Source: Erpetoichthys calabaricus (taxonomy: Eukaryota > Chordata > Cladistia > Polypteriformes > Polypteridae). Taken from it: a stretch of 64,000 nt of DNA. The translations under genes and the position numbers were made by a program. The notes beneath the pieces were generated by a model. The model was not told the origin of the DNA. It searched no databases and was given only the letters and a program-made list of their open reading frames with translations. Location: contig NC_041405.2 in assembly GCF_900747795.2 (NCBI RefSeq), positions 133,803,946 through 133,867,945 of the forward strand, written 5' to 3'. Shown one piece after another: positions 24,001 to 34,900 of this stretch (position 1 is its first letter; each line of letters opens with the position of its first letter).

Positions 24001-27000
24001 GTGTGCCATGGGTTCACCTGTTTCACCTATAGTAGCCAATCTATATATGGAAGAAGTGGAAAAGAGGGCTCTATCATCCTATCCTGGAACACCACCGAGC
24101 CATTGGTTCAGATATGTGGAGGACACCTGGGTGAAAATCAGATCTCAGGAGGTACCACAGTTCACAGACCACATCAACGGGGTGGACAAACACATCAAGT
24201 TCACCAGAGAGGATATGGAAAATAACAAGCTAGCCTTCTTAGACTGTGAAATTTCCATCGTCAACGGGGGACATTTGAAAGTGGATGTGTACCGTAAACC
24301 CACACATACAGACCAGTATCTAAGGTTTGACTCTCACCATCCACTAGAGCACAAACTAGGTGTCATTAGGACTCTACAACACAGAGCTAACACCATTCCC
24401 ACAGACTCAGAGGCCAGGGAAGCAGAAGAACACCACGTTAAAAAGGCCCTGAGTAAATGTGGATATCCCAGCTGGTCCTTTGTCAAAGCAGGGAGGACAC
24501 CTAAAGAACGCTCCAAGCGATTCATGAGAGAGGAAGGACATCCACTGCCTAAGCGAAAACCCTTAGTGATCCCGTTATGTGTCAGGAGTATCGGAACAGC
24601 TGAGGCGCATTTTCTCGAAACACCGGGTCTCGGTGGCTTTCAAACCCCAAAACACGCTACGCCAAAGATTGGTCCATCCCAAGGATCGGGTCCCACGGCA
24701 CAAACAGAGTAACATAGTTTACGCAGTTAAGTGCCAGGAGGAGTGCCGTGAATTGTACATCGGGGAAACCAAGCAGGCACTGGCTAAGCGCATGTCACAA
24801 CACAGAAGAGCTTCCTCGTCAGGCCAGGACTCCGCAGTCTATTTACATCTACAGGATAGTGGTCACTCCTTTAAAGATGAAGAGGTGCACATCCTAGACA
24901 GGGAGGAGTGCTGGTTTGAGATAGGAATCAAGGAGGCCATTTACGTGAAAAAGGAACAACCATCTCTGAACAGAGGAGGGGGCCTAAGGGTACATCTGTC
25001 GCCATCTTACAATGCTGTGATTGCAGCCATTCCTCAACCCTCTATGAATGGTTCACACGTCTACTAATCAGTGGACAATTTGCATATCACTGATCAACTG
25101 GCCCTCTGTCAATGGTGCTAGTCTCTGTGATTAAGCAAAGGTACTGTTTATAAGGTTGGGGAAACCTGCAGTCAATTGAGACTGAGGAAGAGACTTGGAT
25201 AAGTCTCGAAATATTTCTCCCACTTAAAAACTTTGTCCAGATGAACAGAATCAAATTTCTAGGATGACAGGACATTTCCCACCTACGCACACAATTATGA
25301 CCTTAAAATGTAATCTGCTAGAGCACGACGCTGGGGGCTGGTTAGTTAATGCGCTAAACCAGAGATTAAATTAGCTGCTGACTAGTCTCATCCTGAGGAC
25401 TTTGGTAAGGATTCTCTCAAGGGCAGCTCAAGAGGAAGCTGTGAGAAAGGAAGCTCTGTGGATTAGCTCAAAATCCTAAGGACAAAGGACTAGAAAATTG
25501 AATGAGTTTTACTTCAGGCAACACAAACCCCTGTAGACAAAGGACAACATTGCCTTTTTGCTACATAAACAAGCATTTTTTTGTAAAATGTATCACGTAG
25601 TGCTGAAGAGCAGCTGTGACAGTGTATTATAATAAAATAAAAAAAAAAAAAAAGCCCTGTTCACATTACCACACTGATATGGCCCACTTCCAATTTCACC
25701 ACATATCTGAAACAGATTGGATTTTAGTGTTAACACTCCAAAACCACAAGGTATCCATTTTTTAGGATTGAATACATGCCATCCCCGTATGTGCTTCTGA
25801 ATTTTGAGTTAATTCCACATCACTCGTATCCAATCTGAGTTTAAAAGGTAACACTGGATTTTCACTCAAGGATGCGACTTGATTGTCATTTCTGTGAATC
25901 ATTCAACACTTTAAAAAGAGAGACTGGGGCATGTACAGATATCGAATGTTAAGTAGTGAGTCAAAGTAGTCAAAAACACTGCTGTCCATCTAGATTCTTC
26001 TCCGATTGCAGGTAGGTATTTTTGCTGAATTACTATATTCAGTAACTGGATTACTTCAACAATTCTAAGTCAGGTATAGAGAACTGGTAGAGAACTTTTA
26101 CTACTGATCACAAATGAAAATACCACCACATGAAGGCAAACTATTTTACAAATTTAAAGGAATACTCCACCATAAGAATTGATTTTTTTTTATAGGTTGG
26201 CTACTCCAATTTAAAATAATGACCAAGGAAAATTTGTAATCAAGTTTTCATGGAGAATGAAGATAAATAAGTTTGACAGAACACCAGCCAATGGTAACCA
26301 ATGCCGTACAACAGGGGAAACAATACAAAAAATGTTCATGGAAGAGGTGGATAGGAAAGTTTCCTATTACTAGTGTCACAAAATCTACATGTCAGTTATC
26401 CAGGTTGCTCACCACATGCAAAACATATGCATTTTTTGCTAAAAGCAAATGCTTCCGTAAAAAAAATTTGACACACATCATAAACAGCAAATGCAGTCCA
26501 CATGGGATTGAGCTTTTGAATTGAACAGAGTGCTCTTGAACAGTGAATGACAGGGTGAGGCAGAGGCTGTACACTGGCTGCTTTTAAGTTAGTTATTCAC
26601 TGTTGCATTGACGTCCATCTGTCCATTTTTAAACCACCTTATATAGGTCCAGATGCTGCAAGGTTATCCTTGCAGCAGCGAGTGCAAGGCAGGAACCAAT
26701 CCTGGATGGGGTGTCTGTCCATTGCAGGGCACACTTACTTACACCAGGCATGTTTAGATTTGATAAACTGGACACACTCAGTCTTGTGGGAGGGAAAATT
26801 CACCAATATGGGGAGACCCTTGCAAATCAATAGCCCTGATCTGAAGCAGTGAATCTAAATGAAATTAACATGTTCTGCTAAGGAAGAAAAAAGTTACCAC
26901 TTCAAGGGGGGGGAAAAAAATTACTATCTGCATCTGGAAAGATGACGGAGGGCCAAACTAATTGTAGTCCCACCCCCACCCCCCCTTGAAGAGATACATG

Positions 27001-28914
27001 CTTCCGTTAGGTCAGATTATCTTGGGGAATAACGTTAGCTACCACAGCTATGCTGATGACACACAGCTGTATTTATCAATAGCACCTGATGACCCCGACT
27101 CTGTTGTTTCACTAATACAATGTCTTACTTGTGTTTCTGAGTGGATGAGTAGTAATTTTCTCAAGCTAAATAAAGATAAAACTGAAATTTTAGTGATAAC
27201 CTCATTATAGCCATTATTGCCTATTAGAAATAAACTTTATGCATTAGGTTTAAAAGTCAAGACAGAAGTAAAGAATTTAGGGGCAACTGTTGACTGTGAC
27301 CTGAATTTTAAAATCGCATATTAATCAGATCACTAGGACAGCATTTTTTCCCCACTTAAGAAATATAGCAAAAGTTAGACCTCTTATATCATTGAAAGAT
27401 GCTGAAAAATTAGTTCACACTTTTGTTTTCAGTCGACTAGATTACTGTAACGCACTCCTCTCAGGACTACCCAAAAAAGACATAAAATCGATTGCAACTA
27501 GTGCAGAATGCAGCTGCTAGAATCCTAACTAGGAAAAGAAAATCCAAGCACATTTCTCCAGTTTTGATGTCATTACACTGGTTACCTGTGTCATTCAGAA
27601 TTGACTTTAAAATTCTGCTTATGGTTTATAAAGCCTTAAATAATCTCGCTCCATCTTATATATCGGAATGTCTGACATCTTATATTCCAAATCGTAACCT
27701 TAGATCCTCAAATGAGTGTCTGCTTAGAATTCCAAGAGTTAAACTTAAAAGAGATGGTGAGGTGGCCTTCTGCTGTTATGCACCTAAAATCTGGAATAGC
27801 CTGCCAATAGGAATTCGCCAGGCTGATATGGTGGAGCACTTTAAAAACTGCTTAAAACACATTACTTTAACATGGCTTTCTCATAATTTCATTTGAATTT
27901 AATCCTGATGCTCTGCATATTCAATTAATTATAATTACTATTCATGGTGCCTCCAAAATCCGTACTAACCCCTACTTCCTCTTTTGTTCTTTTTCTGATT
28001 TTCTGTGGTGGCGACCTATACCACCACCACCTAATGAAAGCACCATGATGTCCCCACATTGATGGATTAAAGGCCAGAAGTCCATGTGACCGTCGTCATC
28101 AACTCCTTCCATGAAAATACTGAATACCATGAGGACTGATTGATGCAATTTATGTTAGGCAGAATGCCTAGAGGGGGCTGGGTGGTCTCATGGCCTGGAA
28201 CCCCTGCACATTTTTTCTCCAGACGTCTGGAGTTTTTTTTTTTTTTTTTGTTTGTTTTTTCTGTCCTCCCTGGCCATCGGACCTTACTTTTATTCTATGT
28301 TAATGAGTGCTCTCCTATTTTAATTCTTAGTTTTTTTTCCCTGTCTTCATCATGTAAAGCACTATGAGCTATATTATTTGAATGAAAATGTGCTATATAA
28401 ATAAATGTTGTTGTTGGGTCTTTTCCTCCCATTGCCCTCTGCCCAAAAAGTTTAAAGGTGTTCCTTTAAATTTTTTACTCCTTGTTCAGCCACTGTACCC
28501 AGTCTTACGTATTCCTCCCCCAAACTATAGCCAGGAGGCTATTCTCCTCACTATGCGCCTTATTTCGCAACTCCCATTGCAAAAAGTGTAAGTATACCTA
28601 AACTTATTTGAACAAGTGTTCAGTGTTCAAGAAACTCTTAACTACCAATATGCACAACTTCTGTGGCCAAAAAGCTACACCCTACTACTCGAAAAAGATT
28701 CAGCATGAAGCTCTCTCCATAGCCACTGTGCTATCTGGGTCCAATAGGACAATTTGGGGCATGTATGCATGTGTTTTTGGCATTGATCCCTAAGGTGTTT
28801 CCTTAGCCTGGTCTAATTAATTAAATTCTGTCCACCAATCACATTTTTACTACAGTGCTATACCGTCCACAGTCCATTCCAAAAATTATGCGGGTTTACC
28901 CAAAAAAAAAAAAA

Positions 28915-28953
<39 letters not shown>

Positions 28954-31900
28954 GGGCTCTGAATCCTGCTTGCTTTGCTCACCAACCCACAGGATATCTC
29001 GTGGCTGAGCCGCTCGAAGGGAATCGGGCTCTGTTAGAGAAAACGATTGTACTTAAAGAGTTGGTATGTTATTATAGATAGAAAATCAGTTACTGGAGTA
29101 TTATATTTCACTACAACTGTCTATTTTAAATACAAATGAATAATAAAACATAGTAAAAATAAAAAGTGAAATTACATTAATGCCTTGTTAAACAATATTA
29201 TCCATCCAACCATCCATTTTCCAACCCGCTGAATCCGAACACAGGGTCACGGGGGTCTGCTGGAGCCAACCCCAGCCAACACAGGGCACAAGGCAGGAAA
29301 CAATCCTGGGCAGGGTGCCAACCCACCGCAGGACACACACAAACACACCCACACACCAAGCACACACTAGGGCCAATTTAGAATCGCCAATCCACCTAAC
29401 CTGCATGTCTTTGGACTGTGGGAGGAAACCGGAATGCCCGGAGGAAACCCACGCAGACACGGGGAGAACATGCAAACTCCACGCAGGGAGGACCCGGGAA
29501 TCGAACCCAGGTCCCCAGATCTCCCAACTGCGAGGCAGCAGCGCTACCCACTGCGCCACCGTGCCGCCCCTAAACAATATTATGAATCACTGTATCCTCT
29601 TACATTCTATAAACATTGCTTTCTGCATTTCTGTTTGTATATTGTTCAGAATATTTTTCACTTTTTCATTTTTGGATGATTCTCTTCATTCTCGATTTTT
29701 ATTATATGCAGCTCTTTTCTGTTCACTCTTTTTTTTCAACAATCATTAGCAGTTCTTGGTACCATTTTTCTATCGCAATCTAAAATTTGACGTTCTTGAA
29801 TAGATAATTTGCTTTTCTGCCTTGCCATTAGGAGTAACGATTTGGCGAGCAGCGAGGAGGGGAGTGGTCAAGGCTGAATAATGTGGACATGATGGAAAAC
29901 GTTTTATTATAATAGAGAGATCATTTTTAAGCGTATTTTGTAGTGATGACAGAAATTTTTGATCTCATGTTTTCATGGAGAACAAAGAAAGTTTTATATA
30001 AAAAGACAGAAATAATAAGGACAATACAAGGAAGAGACCAAAATATTTTAGGGCAGAGGATGAGTAAGACGGGATATTACAGAAGCATTCAAGTTCGTTG
30101 GAAGAGTACAGGCCACTACCCTTTTACTTTTCATTTGACTTCATTGGAAATTTAAAATTGCTTTCACGTTGGCCCTTAGGCATTTTCTCCACACCTAGTA
30201 ATTGTAAGATTTTCCTACCCAGGAGCAACAACATGTACTGCTAAGAAGGTAAAACAGTTAAGTTAATTTCATTAATATTCACCAATTTACAGTAAATCAA
30301 GGTTACTGATTGCAAAGCCTATGCTCAGTTATCACACATCATTGTGTTTCTCCTTCCACAAGACAATGTGGGTGTCAGGTTATTCCTCACCTCCAAAACC
30401 GCCCTGATGCAAGTAGTGTACCCTGCAATGGGCAGACCCCAAGTCCAGTCTTGCTTCTTCCTTTCTACTATAATTCTTAATTCTTCTTTGCATTTATATA
30501 GCGCTTTTCTCACTACTCAAAGCGCTCAGCAGTTGCAGGTTAAGGGCCTTGCTTAAGGGCCCAACAGAGCAGAGTCTCTATTGGCATTTACGGGATTCGA
30601 ACCGGCAACCTTCCGATTGCCAGTGCAGATCCTTAGCCTCAGAGCCACCACTCTGCACTACTAAGTGCTAAAAGGACAAGCCACAATAGGCTGACCTAGA
30701 TAAGGTGGTTTAAAATGGACAGATGGATTTCAAACAGTACAGCAGTGAATAATTTAAAAGCAGTTAGTGCACAGCCTTGTTCTATGTGGACTCTACTTTC
30801 TCAGCTAGCCTTTCGTCCCACTTTTTCCTTAATTTTCATGTTTTTTTTTTTTCCTTATCACTCAATCCATCATATAAGCTATAGGAGAAAGTTACCTTGT
30901 AGAGCATAACACTTGAGATCAAAATTGAGATCAAATTTGTTCTTATCATTTGATAGTTAATTCAGTTAAATACAAGAAAATTCAGACATGCCAGACAAAG
31001 AAATAATACTTTAAAAAGAAATACTCTATATAAAAAGCCCCCACCCCAAACTATTAGCACTGATGTAAAAAGTGCTAATAAAATTAGCTGCAAAATTCAC
31101 AACACAAAATAATATACATTAAACAGGTATTGAAAATATATCTAACTATAGGATTGTGTGGGGCTAAAGCCTATCACAACAGTACTGGACACAAGAGCTA
31201 AACTTTTTTTTTTTTTTTTAAATTATATAAAAAGGAGCTTTTAATACAGTCATTTATTCATTCAATTTTCAGATCACACAATAATTGACCTGGGAGGGCA
31301 GGGTCTCTTTTTAATAAATAAATAAATACATAAATAAATAAATAAATAAAACAAAAGGCTTAGAAATGTGGGCCATTGCCCAAATCAACTCTTCAAAAAA
31401 ATGATTTAGAACAAAGTACATTCACTCAGTTGGTAATATCAATTCTTACAGAAAACATTTCTCAGACTACTGCAAAATATCAAACAGCAAAATAAAAGGC
31501 ACAACTTAATCCTTCATTTTTAGAGAAGGACTCTCTCTGCATTCATTTCAATTGGATATTTTCCATTGGTAACTGTGTTATTGCATTTTGGCACTGAATT
31601 AACTTTCATTTAAAATTTAAGGCAGGGCCCTGCAATGGAAAGTGGCATCCTATACCGGGCTGCTTCCTTCCTTATACCCAGTGCTGCCGCGCTAAACTTT
31701 AATAATAATAATAAATAATAATTCATTACATTTATGTAGCGCTTTTCTCAGTACTCAAAGCTTTAAAACCTGAAGACCCCTAACTGGATTGTGTGGGTTT
31801 AAGAATATTATGCTCAGTTACACAACATTTAAGACAACAAAACAGAAGTATCTCTAATAATTCCAGGGAAAAAAAAAGTTTACCCATTGTATTAAAAGCC

Positions 31901-34900
31901 CTGAAAGTGACACACTCCATAAAGTAGCACTTTCTTTACCCTTTTATCAAATATCACCAGAGCACACCAGTGAAAAGCACAAGTGTTACACAAATCTAAT
32001 ATTTAACAGCAAAACAAATGAGGCTCATTCAGTAAAAAAGCATCCATGCTTTGGCAAATTAAAAAAATGCAGCACTAAAGGTGTGTTTGACATGAGAGGG
32101 CTACGTGTCTGCACAATTTTAATATGATTTACATCTTGAAACTAATGAATTATCCTTTGCCATCCTTTGTTAAATGCTGCAGTGCAGCTGAAAACTTTCC
32201 TTTACAAACTGTCAGATTTTGAAGTGTGATATGACAAATGCTGCCGATTCCAATGATCTTTATAGGCACAGAAAGATTAAATGATGCAAAACACACAACT
32301 TAGCAATCTATGCTGCACCAAACAACAGCTTATAAAAATCAGTTGTATTAATAACTAACCACTATTAAAAACACCACACGTTTTTGTCCTAAACGCTCAA
32401 ATACTGTGGAGGAGGTTCAAGGGATTTTTTGGGAAACTGAAAACTAAATGTTGGAAAATAATGGCATGTTTTCACTAAACGAAACAAAAATGAGGCTTAT
32501 TGCCAGTTTCTAGGTGAATTTCCATTATAAACTGAAACACTACAGGGCGTGTTACACTGCTCAAATTTAACCACAAGCAATAAATATTTATCAGTATACT
32601 TGCACACAGAACTATGGAGTCGTAGGGGAAAAAAAAATGGACAACCCCATAAATGTGAAAAAGTCCAACTCTCACTAACCATAGCTTTAATAAGTAATTT
32701 TAAGTTAATTGCCAAACAGTATTATACAGCAGCACTGTAAATTACAATGCCCATCCTCATTTCTTACAGAATACAATAAATGAGCGCAAGCAAATGAAGA
32801 TGTGCAGGAGGACTGGGATCTCACAGGACTCAACATAAATGGACATTATGTCAGTCATGCAGGCTAGAGTTGCCAAACCGCACTGATAAATGCGAGATGA
32901 GTTTCTACCAAAAGTATTAATGTTTTAACAAAGTACTTTATCAAATTCAAAGTCTTGCTCACATATTAAAAACCCAACCATAATGCCAGTACAGTACTCC
33001 CCACCACTTCAAATAAAGTAAGGCAAGGAAAGGAGATGAACTATTTGAGCTGTATTTAAAAGGCCCCCTGACAAACCAAATTAGGTTTCAAAGAGAAGCA
33101 AGATGTGCTCCATGCTAGCATTAAGCAGTGAAACAGCAAACAGTGTTGTCTTCACATACAAGATCATTTGCCTGTAAGATTTTTTTTGGCAGATAAACAC
33201 TTTGTGCAGCTTGCTCAATACATCACTAGCACAACTACGAAATACAACAGATTTGTTTTATGTAAAATAAAAATCTTAACATATTAAATATAAGTTGACT
33301 GGGGAATGGACAGAATTCATGAGAAATCAGTGTAGTGGGTAGCAGTCGGAACGGAATTTACATTTCTGAATATTTCTGTAGCACTTTGAATATGTCAAAG
33401 GTGCTATACATATACTATTAAAATTTCAAACAGTCCCACACATAGTTCAAACATGCATTTAATGCAGTACATACACTCTGCAAATGGACTAGCACTCAAG
33501 GCCGCTTCACAGCAGCATGTCTTGCTTGCACTGCAAAGTTCAAATCCCATGGCATCTTCTCAACAGTAGCAGTCACTTCCACCTAGCATTGTGTAGGCGT
33601 CAACATTCTTGTGAAGGAATCAAAGTTCACACCAAGTTACATTTGCAGTTGACAGTTTAGTGTGTGTGGTGTGTTAGTCACTAAAAACTGACAGAGTTGT
33701 AGTCCTACATTTTAAAGCACTTCATGGTAAGTGCTAGAATCATATTGGGTAAGAATTTTGAGTGCGCAAATCTACAAAAAAAAAAAAAAAAAAAGACTCC
33801 ACAGCCCTTCTTACCTATACACCAGGGGTCCTCAATCACGGTCCTGGAGGGCCACAGTGGCTGCAGGTTTTTGCTCCAACCCAATTGCTTAATAAGGGGC
33901 ACTTATTGCTCAAATTAACACTTCTGCTTCACTTGTTCTCTCGCTAGTTAAGATTTTGAACCCTTGCTGCTTATTTTAGTCTTAAACAGTTGTATTCTTG
34001 TTTTTTAATTGCTCCTAATTAGCAATAACATGCAAATGACAAAAGTCACCAGCATTTCTCCATTTAGCTTGTTACCACTTAAACCCCGTGTGTATTTATC
34101 GTGCACTACTGGGTTTAACTAAATACTTGTGAAGGACTGTGAATTACTCCTCCATGTTAGCCTTCAAATCATTTGTATGATATCCTTAGAAAGGGGAAGA
34201 AAATCTAGGATATGACAATTAGCTGACATGGCAGAGTTAAAGCACTAACAAGCCATGAAATTAAATTATTAGCAAGGATGGCTTTCTAATTGAGTAACCA
34301 GGTTAGAACAAAAACCTGCAGACACTGCAGCCCTCCAGGACTGTGATTGAGGACCCCCGCTATATACTATACAAGGAGAAAACATTGAAAGTGTTAATTA
34401 TTCCACTTGCTAATTTTTCCATTTGCACGGTTTTGTGCTGCATGTAATAACAGTGTCTTCCAGCTTTTTCGATAATTATGTGCATATTATATCCTATATT
34501 ATCAGAGACTGAAGTTTCCAAGCCATGCTAAAGAATAATTCATTCAAATTACAAAAATTCCTGTCAGGTCATCTACAATACAGTAAACATAAAACTATTT
34601 TACATGGAAGCTATTCCTAAATCTGATGCTTCCTCTTAAAATTGTCATGCAAAAAAATTGCAGGAAATACTTTTATTTTTTATGGCCTCTATAAGGAAAT
34701 AGTCTCAACCACGTACTTTTTGGGTACTGAGATTTCAGAGCCTATCCTGGATGCATTGGGGACAGTGGATGAGGGGCCTTATCACCCCAACTCACAATCC
34801 AAAACAAACACACACGCACAGTGAATGGACTGGCGAGTGTCTCCAATTAGCCTACCAAGCTCTCCCTTGAGATGTGGAGACAGTGTGGTGCTGTCCTTAA

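Larger units (their letters stand above)
22374..25262 (+). mobile_element. Penelope-like retroelement, complete length, coding region broken
   Basis: Flanked by the 11-bp direct repeat GATGACAGGAC (22363-22373, 25263-25273). Coding parts in order: an N-terminal helical region (about 22560-23380, [14 protein letters not shown]), then RT (about 23450-24400) with [42 protein letters not shown], the palm box near 24110, LAFLDCEI and [14 protein letters not shown]. The C-terminal GIY-YIG endonuclease (about 24710-25000) has NIVYAVKCQ and [13 protein letters not shown]. This RT plus GIY-YIG order defines Penelope elements. The reading shifts frame about twice. Terminal repeats are inverted: about 22400-22560 matches 25125-25262 reversed. 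It lies in GPX4 intron 1, antisense to the gene. Confidence 0.92.

Noticed and set aside
29188-29577. 129-residue open frame on the minus strand and similar ones at 40607-40921 and 42088-42411
   Set aside because: They are chance readings through copies of one SINE; the same peptide recurs wherever the SINE does.
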